From the NCBI RefSeq assembly GCF_004664715.2, contig NC_051072.1, forward strand, positions 34,064,642 to 34,128,641: 64,000 bases of DNA, read 5' to 3'. Positions 32,131-44,660 of the stretch are shown one piece after another. The notes under the pieces are model-generated. The model was not told where the DNA came from, did no database searches, and saw nothing but the letters and a program-made list of their open reading frames with translations. Positions within the stretch are counted from its first letter, which is position 1, and every line of letters starts with the position of its first letter. A program made the translations under genes and the position numbers. Source of the DNA: Peromyscus leucopus. Its lineage: Eukaryota; Chordata; Mammalia; Rodentia; Cricetidae.

Positions 32131-35100
32131 CAGTCTTTCTGAGTCTATAGTAATACCTCTAAATATTAGGTGGAGATTCACTAGAATAGGAATGGCATAT
32201 ATCCTTATTTATTTTAGATTGTCTTTGGTCTTTGATTATTCTTTCTGGACCTAGAGAAGTTGATAGTGGCACCAGCCAGTCCTGCAGCTCTGCTTAATCT
32301 CAAAAAGACTATGGGCACTTGACACACTGTTGCACATTTTTCCTGCCATGGTTTTTAATCTTCTGAAAAGAAAAGGCAAAAAATTTCTAAAGGAAATATG
32401 AAATGAGGCCATGTTGAATTTAACTCTCCAGGCCCAGGAGCTGTTGCAGGGATGGGATGCCACCAGTCTCCACACTCCCAGAGCTCTAAAAGGATGACCT
32501 CAAACCTCTATCTGTCTCTTGGCTGTGTCAACTTTGGCACAGACAAGAAAGATCCCCTTCAGGAAGAAAGCGCTAGTCTTTAGTTCCTCCTTACACTGGA
32601 CTTGCGTGAGTTATTTTTGTTGTCTTGTAGTTTCACAAATGCAATGGCCCATTATAAGGCCCTTTGTTTTCCTATCAGCTGGAAGACACAATGTGAGTAA
32701 TTAGGAAGGCAGGGTTTGTTTAGCTGGAAAATAAGGAAAATGGTTAAAGATGAAATGGTTTCATTCTTTCTCCTCAAGTAACTGCAGAATTACAGATGTC
32801 TCTTGAATACAATCAATTAATTTCAGCCATGTCTGTTTATTTGTGCACCCATTGCCAAAGTAGAGGCCCAATCCAAAGACTAATGATTTGGAAATCTGTT
32901 GGGTATTCTTCTGGACCCTCTCCAAGTACTTTTCATGAGAACACCCAGATGATCTCCCTTACAGTACAACATGCAGCCAGTGAAGTGACTGGGCAGTCAA
33001 TGTGCATCAAGGCACAGTTACACTCAGTCCTGAGCAAAGGCAGAGTCCAGCTACTTGACTCCAGTCTTCTTTAAATGTAATTAAGTAGAGTGGGCCCTAG
33101 TGAGGTGGAGCCAGAAACGGGAAAAGTTGGGTTATTCAATGGAAATAACAACTGGTTATAATCCACAGACAAAAAAATAATGAAAGTATTCAAAGGAAGA
33201 AACTTTTTGTTAAAAAGAATCAGATGTTGTATTATTGGCTTTTTGAAAAGTATAACAAACTGTTTCATTATTTGCCAAAATAGTATTCATCTACGTAAAC
33301 TAATAAAGGCACCACTGATTAGTTTAGGAGGAATCTGATTATTGGGACAGAAGTTGAAAGTCAAATGCACTTGCTTAATAGATAGATTTTTCTCTTTACA
33401 AACTCCCTTAGATGCTTCTCTGCCCTGACAGATGACAGACACTCACTGTTCTGCGAGGCGGTATGCCACTAGGCAAACTCTCAGTCATGGCTGCAACATG
33501 TAGTCCCTGCAATCATCCCATTATAGAACTAGAAAAATCAGACGTGACATTATTTCCCCTTTTCTCTCTCCCTGTTCTTCATGGGATAAAGGTGATAATT
33601 TATGTGAAGTCCTCCTGTTCCTATAACAATGTTGCAGAGCGCCAACACTTGACACTGTCAATCTAGCCCTTTTCGGTTTGTTCAGGCTGGATGGGAGAAT
33701 AGTTAATATGACTGGCCTGAAAATTATCCTCTCCATAGGAAAATTTGATATAGATGTGAGTGGGGATGTTGTACTTATTGGTTTGTCAACAAAAATCTAC
33801 TTACTACTATTGGTTCTTAACCAAATTCTTATAATTGAAAAAGAAGTTCCTAAGGGCAAAGAATAAATGTTATTTGCAGTGTTAAATGTTTACAGGAAAC
33901 ATTAACCAACCTATATATCATTATGACATCTTAGAGTTAGTCAAGTGCACCTGTACTGAGACCATGACTTAGTTCTCCTGTAAAGGTATTCTACTCATCT
34001 GTTGTTTTTCCATTTACCCAGCTGAAAGTTTTTTGAGTCCATAAAGACAATGATTAATTTTATTTGTTTTACAGGTGACTTAAAAGTGAAAACTTTAAGA
34101 ACCAAGTTTCCCTTGCATCAAAATAGTGTGGGACATGGTGACAAGCAGGAACACAGAGTTAGAATCTGAGGAAGCAAATCTACCTGGGAAGTTAGCAGTC
34201 TCTCCTGGGAAGGTGTTCATTTCTCATAGGCTATAGAATTTGGAAGTATAAAGCAGAAGCAAGGCTCCTAATGATGTTATCTATGCTGGTTGACATGAAA
34301 TCATCACATGGCTGACAGAAAAACTTGGTTTTTATATTAATTCTTAACCAATCCGAAAAACTACTGCCCCCTGAAAGCCAAAAACCATATGAATCTCACT
34401 GCTTGTTGCCTGTGCAAATGTGTGGAATTCAGCCTCAGCCTGTGTTAGCGCTGCCTGATGAGCTGGGTTTAGGTTCATGGCTGGCGGCCTTTCCCACTTA
34501 AACTAGCTTCAGAACTACTTTCCTCTTTGCATGCTGTCTATTCTTTTCCCACAATGCATGATGCATTCTATCTCAACCCATGCTCATTGTACGCCTTCCT
34601 TCAGTTCCCCGTCACATTTCAACACTTTAGTGCTTTAGTGGCCTTTGACACTGCTCTAGGTAAGACTGCAATGCCCTTTGTATTGAATAAAAACACTTTT
34701 CTGATTCCCAAATTACTGCTTTTTTTCATAGCCTTATATTTTATGAAGTGCTCCTCTTTTGATTAAACGTCTTATTCTTCACTTCTCAGCATCTCTTTAA
34801 TGTTATTTTTTTGTCTGCCTTTCATTGTTATTTGCTGGGACTTACCATTTATTATTCCCTCATTCGTCATCTGTAACATATTAACTGTATATCAATAAAT
34901 ACCAAAAATTTACTATCAGGCCATCCTTTGTTCTTAGGTTCCAGATCAGTCTATCCTTTCTGACATTTACTTTCAAGGGGAACTCATGCTTGAGACTCAT
35001 ACAGAGTTTTTTTCCAAATGGGAATTCTTATTTCCGATGGTCAATGTAATCCCCAAGAAGAAGTCAATGATAGAGTCTGGTTGATATTTTTTGCCAGGGT

Positions 35101-36330
35101 AATTTGATTACCTGATCATTACCTAAATTTTAGGGCCTCTTTTGTGAGAGATGCTCTATGATAGGCATTGACATGAGCTACACATATTTTCACACTTTAT
35201 CTCATCTCCAACTTAAAATATTCTCATCTCTGGGTTTCCAAAGCAAATTAATAAGTGCTGAGAGTAAGTCCAAGAATATTGTGAATGTTTTACATCCAGG
35301 ATATTTTTCTTCCAATACAAGAAGTGGAGACCTGGGTCTCTAAATCTCTGTTCATTGTTAAGATGCCATCTTACTAGTAGTACAATACATGGTAGATGGT
35401 ACAAGCTCTAGGCACTTACATTTCTTCTATAGCTCCTACCCGTGCTTTGTCCTGGGAGTACCACTTGTACTAATATCATGAAAGCATCATAATATTAGCA
35501 TTGATTCATGTTGAACATACTTGCCTTTAGAGTTTGGTAGATTTGACTGTATTCATGGTAGATGGGGTAGGATGGTAATTTGATATTTCATGGTCATATG
35601 CTCCACTGGTTACCACACAGCCTCTTAAAATTGATCTTTGAAAGACATATAGCTTCCCACTGCAAGTAGCTTTTCCCACCAGCTATACATCTGCTGATAG
35701 AAGATCTTAATATCATACCATGAGATCAGTAGACCTGCTAGCACTGAGACTTGAAACTGATACAAAGACATTTCTTGCTCTGAATCTCTCTCAAATCTTA
35801 TCAGTCTTTGATGTCACTTACTATATTAATTGGAGCAATACAATGGGGTGGAAATGAAGAGTTACTGGACCCCTGGGAATAGATTACTGTGTGAAAAGAA
35901 TGAACAAACTTATTTTTCATTGGCAAGATAAGCTAATTTTTTGTATTAATACAGATTTTTTTGAGACAAGTTATAATGATACAAAATTTACAGGCCAAAA
36001 CCACAACCTGTCACTTACATCTCTCAATATCCCTTTTCAGTAGCAAACATGGTGATTTTGATACTTCTGTCTTAGTGTGCAACATCACTTTCTTAGGCAT
36101 CACTCCTATAACTAATACACACCACAGGCAGGGTATCAGATGTTATAGCCGAGAAGCATGAGCCCAAATTGCTAGACTCTCCCTCTTCCAACCTTATGCT
36201 CCTCTTCCCTTGAAGAATACTGTCAGAATCTTGCCTTGTACACAATATCTCCCCAGACCACATGAATATGAAGTCTCCTAATCTCAAAGTTCTTTGTGGA
36301 CATAGCCCCATTATTGTCAGGATGGTGGCA
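32131..36330. other. Unannotated sequence, no gene seen
   Basis: 4.2 kb with no interspersed repeat I could name, unusually clean for this window. Open frames are short (all under about 95 codons) and lack recognisable domains. A faint L2-tail resemblance near 34020-34060 is not strong enough to call. Confidence 0.4.
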
Positions 36331-36336
36331 AGTGGC

Positions 36337-36708
36337 TGATGTGTGATATTTTATGTATGCTCTAACAAATAAAGCTTGCCTGGAGATCAGAGGGAGAAGC
36401 CAGCCAGCCACTAGTTAACCCCAGAGGCCAGGCAGTGGTGGCTCACACATTAATCCCAGCACTTGGAAGGCTCATACTTTTAACCCTAGCAATTAGGAGG
36501 CTCTCACCTTTAATCCTAGCACAATCAGGAGGTAGAGATAGGAATACAAGGTGGGTGGAGACAGGATCTGAGGCCGCTTTCTGTCTGCGGATTCTTAGAG
36601 GCAAGAAGACTTCAGTGGCTGCTGCTCTGCTTCTCCGATCTTTCAGGTGATTATCCCAATATTTGATTCCTGGTTTTTATTGATAAGACTAATTAGGATC
36701 ACACTTCA
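36337..36708 (+). mobile_element. ERVK-like solo LTR with B1-like modules
   Basis: TGATGTGTGATATT ... CACACTTCA, flanked by perfect 6-bp duplications AGTGGC (36331-36336 and 36709-36714). Contains AATAAAGCTTGCCTGGAG near the 5' end, three repeated 'ctcacac/tctcacc ttttaatccta' B1-like blocks, and the 'tttttattgataagactaattagga' end shared with the 7687 LTR. Confidence 0.88.
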
Positions 36709-36714
36709 AGTGGC

Positions 36715-37311
36715 CCAGTTCCAAATTCGTATCCCAGAATCCACTGCCTCAGAGCACTCCTGACACCAACTATTTATTGAAACTTTGTTCTTTGAGGAAC
36801 AAACTTTGAGACAAAAATTTACTCTTCCTGAGATCAAAATCTTTGGAAAGGAGAAGAAAGAAGCAGAATCACCCAGACAAATGAGTTAAACTTCATGATA
36901 GCCTCAAAGGAAGCTCGAGCCAATGCCTGTATTATATTTTATGATTCTGAAGACAGACTATTCCTTTCTAGTTATCTAAAACTGGGGAGGATTGTGGTAA
37001 TTATATTCCTCTGCCTCGAGTGTTGGCCACCACATGAAGAAGGTATGAGGCCCGACACTGGAATGCCATTTTCAATAGCATGCTCAGGAGCCTATGCACT
37101 AAGTTCTGTTGTATCTTGAAATGGAATCTCAAGGGTACATCACAACCTCTACCACACTGTGTATAAATATACTGATACTGAACTAAGCAGGTCTTCACAA
37201 CTACCTATTTATTACTGCTTCAAAATTAGATGCTGTCAAAAAAATTTTTTTGGCTAGCACTCCACAGATTGAGCCAAGAATTTAGGGAAATTATCAGTTC
37301 AATGAATATGG
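36715..37311. other. Unannotated sequence, no gene seen
   Basis: No coding region or repeat recognised. Confidence 0.4.
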
Positions 37312-37506
37312 CCAAGCTGGAGAGACATCATGGTGCATAAAGGTACTTGCTGTCAAGCTTGATGATCAGGACTCACATCGTAGAAGGTAAGAATGGAATC
37401 CCCATGAGTTGTCCTGTAACCTCCACATGAGTGCTATGGTATATGCATGCCCTTATGTAGCCCCACCCATACCCACAAAAATAAATAAGTAAATAAATAC
37501 AATTTT
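37312..37506 (+). mobile_element. B2/B3 SINE
   Basis: tRNA-derived head 'agctggagagacatcatggtg', 'aaaggtacttgctgtcaagc', body 'gtcctgtaacctccacatg', tail of AAATA repeats. Confidence 0.82.
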
Positions 37507-37737
37507 AACAATCTTTCAAAAGAGAATAGCTGTGTAGGTCTGTTCCAGAAGCAAAGTGCCACAAGAATCTTCTTCACACAAAAACTCAGTGCTTTCTAAT
37601 CACCGTTATGAGTCCAATGAACACGTCTTAAATTTGAATTGGTGCATTTATAAGGCTAGGAGATATTGACTAAAAGAGTTTGTGCATCTTTTTGCCTGGA
37701 AGAAATCACATAGTTTTATTCAAAATAAGAAAAAAAA

Positions 37738-37848
37738 TACGATCCTTGGGCACCAGGCATACACATGGTACATAGACATACATGTGAGAAAAACACTTAC
37801 ATACATAAAATAAAATAAGTAGAAGTAAAACAAAGAAAAAGGTACAAG
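37738..37848 (+). mobile_element. B2/B3 SINE 3' part
   Basis: 'gatccttgggcaccaggcat', 'acacatggtacatagacata', then an A-rich AAAATAAA tail. Head missing. Confidence 0.7.
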
Positions 37849-38595
37849 AAGAATAGCATGGGAGAATCAGCTTCCTTATGGTATAGGAGTTACGTGATCC
37901 TTCATGGGAAACCTGGTCAATGAAAACAGAAGAAACTTCAGTAAATGCAGTTTGTACAGTTCATCAGAAGCCAAGTTACAGGCTCCAGTTAAGAGAGTGA
38001 AGATCGCAGCATGAACTGGGAAGCACATTGTCAATGGCCTAGAATCTCAGGCTGTTCCTTATACCTCTCACAGTGGTTTACTGGGCATTAAACCAACAAG
38101 GTATGAGGTTATTCTGGTACATCCCAAAACTAGAGCTTTGAAGTACATAGAAGTCTGACATACAGTCGGTGATGAGTCCATGCCAAAAAAGCTCTCGCAG
38201 ACACAAGCTAGAAGCAAATCCTTAGTTCTTGGAAATGCTTTAGGATTTCAACTCCCATCCAGGGAGCTAAGGCCTACAAGGAAGCAGAATTAGTTTTAGC
38301 TGGAGGATTTGAATAGCCAGGAAACAGTAGTGAGCAAGAACCACCAGCATGAGGGCAGCCAGGGTGGCAAATAGAATCTGATCCTTCTGCCAGTGTTATA
38401 GGTAATATGAAGTCTGCAGAAGTCTACCAACCTATAGAAGTGGATAACTAGCATCATAGAAATTAGTTTCAGGGACAATTATAAAACTTCCCTAGGGCAG
38501 TCATCACAAAGCTAGGCTTGTGCAATATGCTACATTGTATAATGTACTTGATAATTGGTTTTTATAAGAACCTTAGGCATATAGTATTTCTCTTA
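37849..38595. other. Unannotated sequence, no gene seen
   Basis: No coding region or named repeat recognised. Confidence 0.4.
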
Positions 38596-39320
38596 CTCTG
38601 TTTTCTATTACCTTACTACTGAGTAAATAATAAACAATAAAAGTTTATTTGGCTAACAGATAAGATTGCTCATATATCAGATAAGAGAAGTTATTTCCAA
38701 AAAAAGACTCCCCCCCCATGCTGTTTTATAAGATGACAGAAAAGCAAGGAAACATAAATGAGACAGAGATAAAATGAAGGGTCCGAATAGCTGAGGAGCC
38801 CCCATGGTACTGGACTAGGCCCTCTGGATAAGCAAGACAGTTGTTTAGCTTGAACTGTTTAGGGGGCCCCAGGCAGTGGAATCGGAGACCTGTCCCTAGT
38901 GCATGACTGGCTTTTTGGAGCCCAGTGCCTATAGTCGGACACCTTGCGCAGCCTTGGTGCGGGGAGGAGGGGCTTGGACCTGCCTCAACTGAATGTACCA
39001 GGCCCTGCTGACTCCCCATGACCCTGCCTTGGAGGAGGTGGGAATGGGGGGTGGGTTGGGGGAGAAGGTTGGGGGACTGGAGGGGGGAGGACAGGAGAAT
39101 CTGTGGTTGGTATGTAAAATGAATAGAAAATCTCCTAATTACAATAATAATGAAAAGAAATGAAGGGTCCAAACAGAACTAAGCAGATCTTAAGTAATAC
39201 TAATTCACCCCTGAAGTCTATGACCTGATCCCACCTGGAAAGATCCATCTTCTAATACTGTCGCAACAACAACTGAACTTTAATATGAATTTGGGAAGGG
39301 ACCTCCAAACTATAGCAGCA
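38596..39320 (-). mobile_element. MLT1/MST-like MaLR LTR, split by L1
   Basis: Reverse-strand remnant. Left part 'attaccttactactgagtaa ... aaagtttatttggctaacag'. Right part (39171 on) 'gaccttgatcccacc'-type stretch, 'ttctaatactgtcgcaacaa' and 'aatatgaatttgggaaggga'. Interrupted at 38785-39157 by a short L1 3' end. Confidence 0.65.
38785..39157 (+). mobile_element. 5'-truncated L1 3' UTR insertion with target duplication
   Basis: L1 3' UTR of cricetid type: 'gaggagcccccatggtactg', G-rich purine tract at 39045-39095, 'gtggttggtatgtaaaatga' and an A-rich tail. Flanked by 13-bp duplications 'aaatgaagggtcc' (38772-38784 and 39158-39170), the mark of target-primed insertion. The open frame through it on the minus strand is not a gene. 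Confidence 0.9.
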
Positions 39321-39388
39321 TTGATGATAAACTGTTGATTGTGTCATTTGTTGAAGCCAAAAGGCATTTGGATCACTTTGATATTCTT

Positions 39389-39533
39389 TTGTTTTTTGAG
39401 ACACAGTTTCTCTGTGTAACCCTGGATGTCCTGGAACTCTCTCTGTAAACCAGGCTGATCTCAAACTTAGAAATCTGCCTGCCTCTGCCTCTGGAGTTCT
39501 GGGATTAAAGGCACACATGCCACCACACCTGGA
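39389..39533 (-). mobile_element. B1 SINE
   Basis: Reverse B1: 'gttttttgagacacagtttc', 'gtcctggaactctctctgta', 'gggattaaaggcacacatgc'. Moderately diverged. Confidence 0.93.
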
Positions 39534-39779
39534 CACTTGGTTATTCTTACAAAGCATGAAACTAGAGTGTTACATACATGATTCTAGAGCATGGTGTGTC
39601 ATGAAATAATAAGTGTAACCCCAGAAGAATATGCCTGTGGTAGTGTTGGGAAACATTTTGATGGGGTTGATTCAAATTGAATTCAAGTAGAACTGCCCTG
39701 CCCTTGGCTGGGAAAATGCCATTATCGGTCAAATACAATGCCTTAATTTCAGTGACTTTCAAAGTAAGAGTTGAAAAAA

Positions 39780-39828
39780 GGGCTGGAGAGATGGCTCAGC
39801 TGTTGTAGGCTAGGCTCACAAGCAAAAA
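39780..39828 (+). mobile_element. B2 SINE head fragment
   Basis: 'gggctggagagatggctcag' followed by 'ctgttgtaggctaggctcac', then ends. Body absent. Confidence 0.7.
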
Positions 39829-40514
39829 CTAGAAGAATTGAAAAGCTTTCTCGTAAACATGTTTCACCTACAAACGTGTCTCATGGATGTGGAATATTTC
39901 TTCATTGAGACACCTAGCATCTTTGGCCTACTTACCCAATATAATTCAATAGTATTGATGAGTGGAAGGAAGGTAGAACTAGGGACTTTCAGAAATGTGA
40001 ACCCATGGGTAAAGAAAGTATTATAGGTAAATATAAAGAAATCACTGAATTAACATTATCACTTGGCCAGTAGTGTTTGTCAACTCTCTTTTTAAAAAAA
40101 TTTTAAAATATATTTAAATTTCAAAAATTAAAAAAATATTTTGCAATGTTTTTTTATTAATAAAATTCAAAGGTAGATACAATCTTCTCCTAAATAAAAG
40201 ACAAAGCTAGAATTTCATCATAGCAATATAATGAAAGAGAAATGAAAGGAAAGTTTATAGTAAAACACTATAGTTTCCATTAGTAAATGCATGAAACAAT
40301 AGAAGACATAATAAAGTAGCCACATGCTCATAGCTGTATGTTGAATAAAAATGTGATAGTTACATATGCTGACTGACACAGACTTACACATTGAGAACAA
40401 AACACCAAAAATGCTTTTGTGGCAGCATGATTTTCTGAAATTGTGAATAATGTTTAGACATCAAAAATTGCTTTTTCACAGATGGTGTAATTTTTTATGT
40501 TGAAAAACCTCAAG

Positions 40515-40562
<48 letters not shown>

Positions 40563-40564
40563 TC
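39829..40564. other. AT-rich sequence with a CA microsatellite
   Basis: Very A/T-rich. (CA)n at about 40518-40561 abuts the L1 remnant that follows. No gene recognised. Confidence 0.5.
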
Positions 40565-41930
40565 TAGAATTACCAGGATTCAAAATCAACACACAAAATT
40601 TAGCAGCATTTCTATGTTAACAGTGACCAATCTTTATAAATAAGTGAAACTTCTTTGAAATAGCTTCCAAAGAATAAAACACTCAGAAATTTACTTAATC
40701 AACGAGACAAAAGACTTGCACAATGAAAACTACAAAACACTACTGAAAAAAAAATTAAAGAGGATGAATGGTCATAAATATATCCCATGTTCATGGATAA
40801 GAAGGCTTAATATTGCTTAGATGTTGGTACTATTCAAAGCAATGTATAGTCAGTGAAATCCCTAGCAAAATCTTAGAATTTTTTATGGGGGTGCTGGTAA
40901 TAGGAAAATCCCAGGAGACTCCCAATAGAAAAAACAATCTTGAAAAAGAACAAAACCCATTATATATAACTTCAAAACCAAGGACATAGTAATCAAAAAT
41001 TGCTTGTTACTGGCATAAAGAGAAGTATATCAAACAGAGGGTGGAATAGAAAGTCTAGAAATAAATTCACATGTTCAAATGGTTCTTGATATGGGCCTAA
41101 GATCATTCAATAGGGAAAAGGGCATTTTCAACAATCCTGCTGGGAAAACTGAATACCTACTTGTGAAAGAAGAAAACTGGTTTCTAATGCTATGTACAAA
41201 AAAATGAATTAACCTGCCAAAATTGGGCCCCTAACACATGAACAAAAATTAACTAAATTGAATCACTGCCCCCCCCCAAATCTATCAAAGTCCTTAAGGA
41301 AAACAAGGAAAAGCTTCATAGAATTTGATTTGATAATGATATTGGCATATGACAGGAAGTCACAAGCCACAAATAAAAAATACCAATTGTACTTCATAAA
41401 ATGTAAAGTTCTGTATATCCCAGAAGACAGTCAATATCGACAAATGAAAACACAACTCAATAGAATAACAGAAAATACTTGTAAACTATGTATTTGATAA
41501 GGTATAATACATAATTTATCATATTAACATAAACAACATAAACACTAGATTAAAAATGGACAGACTTGAGTAGACATTTTTCCAAGTTAACACAATGATA
41601 CCCAACATCACCACTGTGGAAATACGAATCAAAACCATACAATGTCATGTTACACTCATTAGGAAGGATACCATTAAGAAAGTAATCATATCAAGGATGT
41701 GCATAAATAGGAGCCCTCGCATTGTTAATGAGATGGTAAAACATATAGCTGCTATGAAAAATAGTTCAGTGGTCCTTCAAAACACAAACAAACCCAAAGG
41801 CAGCCAACAGAACCAAAGAAAGACAAAGCAGAATTCCTAGGTAATTCAGCAATTCTTTCCATTACATGCTCAAAAGTATAAAAAGCAGAGGCTGAAAAAT
41901 GTATTTGTACACTGTCCGAGTTTCTTTTCC

Positions 41931-41961
<31 letters not shown>

Positions 41962-42775
41962 AGCTTAAGAGAGAAAGGCTTGACTCTGACTCGCAGATTC
42001 AAGGGTAGAGTCCATCATGGTAGGGAAGCCAAAGTAGCAGGAGCTTGAAGTGTCTGACCATATCACATCACACTCAGAAAGCAGAGGGTGATGAATGAAT
42101 GCCTGTGTTCCCATAGCTTCCTCTGCATTATTCATCCAGGAACCAAACCCAGTGAATGGTGCTGCCAACTTTCAGTGTGTGTCTTGCCAAATTTCAGTGT
42201 GTGTCTTCCCACTTCTATTATTCTAATCAAGTTCATCCCTCACAGGCTTGCTCAGAGGTCAAATGTCCTCTCACTGTTCTTCCTGATGGTTTGTCTCCCA
42301 AGTGATTCTAAATTCCCACCAAGGTAACACACGAACCATCACATTTATCATGATCATAACATCATTGCCTACATGGAGCCAACCCAAATGTACATCCATA
42401 AGTAAATGGGAAAACAAATATGGGAGTCATATATAACAAGATATTAATCTTAATAAAAGAAGAAAATTCTGGAATATGCCCACAATATGGGTGAACCTTG
42501 ATGACATTGTGTTAAGTGAAAAAAGAAATACTAGACGATTGTGCTTATATGAAATAGAATAGCAAGACTCACAAAGGCAGATAAAATAGTAGAACCAGGG
42601 ATGGGGAGGTTGTTATTTAGTGGGCATAGTTTCACTATTATAAAATGGAAATAGTTTCAGAGATTAACGGTATGATGGCTACACAAACTTAACTATTTAG
42701 TACCACTGAACTTCAAAATAGTTAAGATGGTATGATTTATAATATGTGTATTTTGTCACAATTAAAAACAGTGGA
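40565..42775 (+). mobile_element. Ancient L1 (L1MA-like) ORF2 3' half and 3' UTR, split by MaLR
   Basis: Readable remnant of an old mammalian L1. ORF2 landmarks in order: 'aggattcaaaatcaacacac', 'ttgcacaatgaaaactacaaa', 'atcccatgttcatggataag', 'tactggcataaagagaagta', 'tggaatagaaagtctagaaa'. After a MaLR insertion (about 41912-42340) it resumes with 'ggagccaacccaaatgtaca', 'gggtgaaccttgatgacatt' and ends 'gtgtattttgtcacaatt', the L1MA-type 3' end. Frames at 41258-41497 and 41595-41840 are remnants of its ORF2, broken by stops and shifts. Confidence 0.9.
41912..42340 (-). mobile_element. MaLR LTR nested in L1
   Basis: Reverse-strand LTR: 'gtccatcatggtagggaagc', 'gtagcaggagcttgaagtgt', 'gaatggtgctgccaac', 'tcatccctcacaggcttg', ending near 'cgaaccatcacat'. 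A run of 28 A at 41932-41959 lies where the family normally reads 'aaaggaagggttta', an expansion within the element. Sits between two parts of one L1 copy. Confidence 0.75.
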
Positions 42776-42943
42776 AAAGGACCAATGAGATGGCTGAATG
42801 GGTAAAGGTGTTTGCTGCAAGACTGGCAACCTAAGGTCCATCTCTGGTAACCACATAGTGGAAGGAGAGACCCAACTTCCCCTCCTGTAAATTGTCCTCT
42901 GGCTTCTACTTATGTGCTGAGGTATGTGCGTGTGCGTGCACGT

Positions 42944-42985
<42 letters not shown>

Positions 42986-43020
42986 ACACACATGTGCATG
43001 CACTCACATGCGCACACACA
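42776..43020 (+). mobile_element. B2/B3 SINE with CA/CG-rich tail
   Basis: 'aatgagatggctgaatgggt', 'aaggtgtttgctgcaagact', 'ctctggcttctacttatgtg', then a (CA)n/(CGCA)n run at about 42930-43020. Inserted right after the L1 end. Confidence 0.88.
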
Positions 43021-43509
43021 ATATCACACAAAATGTTTTTAAAATTAAAATGCAAGTATATTAAGAACTGCATATTAATCTTAGAGAAGACATTCTACAT
43101 TTGTTTCCATTAAACAATGGGCTTTCCTACTAAAATAACATTCAAATTACATTTCCCCCCCAGTTTACACAGTTGTAGCATTTCTGAATACTTGAGTATA
43201 TATTAAATTACATCAAAACACTTTACATTTGTAAGTGAAATAAAGTTTTTTTTTTTTCTAAACCCAGATAATGATGATTAGGTACTTCACTACATTAAAT
43301 GTCTAGCAGATCTGAGACATTTCTTCACTATGTCGATGTAGAAAAAGACACCCTGCTTCCTTGGATCCAACCCGGTAAATGCCAGTGATACTTTTTCTGA
43401 TAACCAAAACTTCTGCCATGAGTTATCAGTTCTTCTCTGTGGAGACTCCCCAGTCTATAGTATCAAGGCTCTACTATTAGCTCAGGAGGCCTCACAAAAC
43501 AGTGCCAAC
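43021..43509. other. Unannotated sequence, no gene seen
   Basis: AT-rich, no named repeat or coding region seen. Confidence 0.4.
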
Positions 43510-43588
43510 AATGGGCCTCAGAGTGGATGAAGGTGGGGTAGGGAGGGGGAACTGTGGTTGGTATGTAAAATGAAAAAAAAAATTAAAT
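43510..43588 (+). mobile_element. Very short L1 3' end
   Basis: 'gggcctcagagtggatgaag', G-rich tract, 'gtggttggtatgtaaaatga' and A-run: the last ~80 nt of the same L1 type as at 38785. Imperfect flanking repeat 'acaaaacagtg' / 'caaaacacagtg'. Confidence 0.75.
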
Positions 43589-44500
43589 TCAAAACACAGT
43601 GGTGTGGTTCTGCTAATAGTTCTCTTCTTGGCGTTTGGTAAAGGTGCCTTGTGTATCTCTCTGTGGGTGAAGGGAAGGAGAGCATAGCATTCGCTCATGC
43701 TCATGTATCCTCCTCTAAAGCCAGCCCTGAAGTACCAAGACCCCATCCTTATGGCGTCATTGACCTTTTCTTATGTTCTTAAAGGCTCTGTTTCAAAACA
43801 GTCATGTGGGAGGTAAGGACTTTACTGTGTGAATTTGGCAAGGCCAAAATTCAGGCCGTATCCTTAGCAGACTAGAGAAGCTCAAACACTTCTTGTTTGC
43901 CCCCAGGCCTTGCTGGATGATAGCACCAGACCACCCGCAGGTCCCTGTGCACATCGTGACATCAGTCTCGTTCATTTGTGCCATTGTTCATGCTGTACTC
44001 TGTGTCTGAAATGACTGGCCCCTCATTCAAGGGAGACTCAGCCATACTCCAGCTTAGGCCAGGTATCTCTTGTATTCCTCTGCTGGACTCCACCTTTAAC
44101 CTCAGCGAGCAGAGTTCTCTGAGGATGCTGCATCATTTCTGCGGTTGGATCTCCATCTCCGAACACAGTATCAGCACCTAATGGATTCTCTATTTCCAGA
44201 TTTAAAAGATCCTGGATGGACAGAATAATGGAGCTGATAAGCTCCTAAGTACCCAAAGGAAGGAAGAAAATGCAGTGATCAATCAGTGACAGCAGAGGAA
44301 TGGAATAGAATGTACATGTAGGTTAGAGAAAGAAACTTCAGAGGTTTTGGAAATTAGAAGACATATCAAAGAATACATGTTCAGCTTATTTCAGGCCTGT
44401 AGAACTAAGGCCAATGAAACAACATAAGGCTGTTGAAAAGAGAGTTCCAACAGATGGGGGCTGAAAAGAAGCAAGAGAATGTACGTTCAAGAAATGGAAT
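43589..44500. other. Unannotated sequence, no gene seen
   Basis: No repeat or coding region recognised. Confidence 0.4.
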
Positions 44501-44660
44501 GGCCAGGCGGTGGTGGCGCATGCCTTTAATTCCAGCACTCGGGAGGCAGAGGTAGATGAATCTCTGTGAGTTAGAGGCCAGCATGTTCTACAAAGTGAGT
44601 TCCAGGAAAGGCACAGAGCTACACAAAGAAACACTGTCTTGAAAAAAAAATTTTAAAAAA
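44501..44660 (+). mobile_element. B1 SINE
   Basis: 'ggccaggcggtggtggcgca', core and A-tail. Flanked by 'aagaaatgg' (44489-44497 and 44662-44670). Confidence 0.96.

Noticed and set aside
38726..39172. 148-codon minus-strand frame
   Set aside because: Lies across the L1 3' UTR insertion; the purine-rich UTR lacks stops on that strand.
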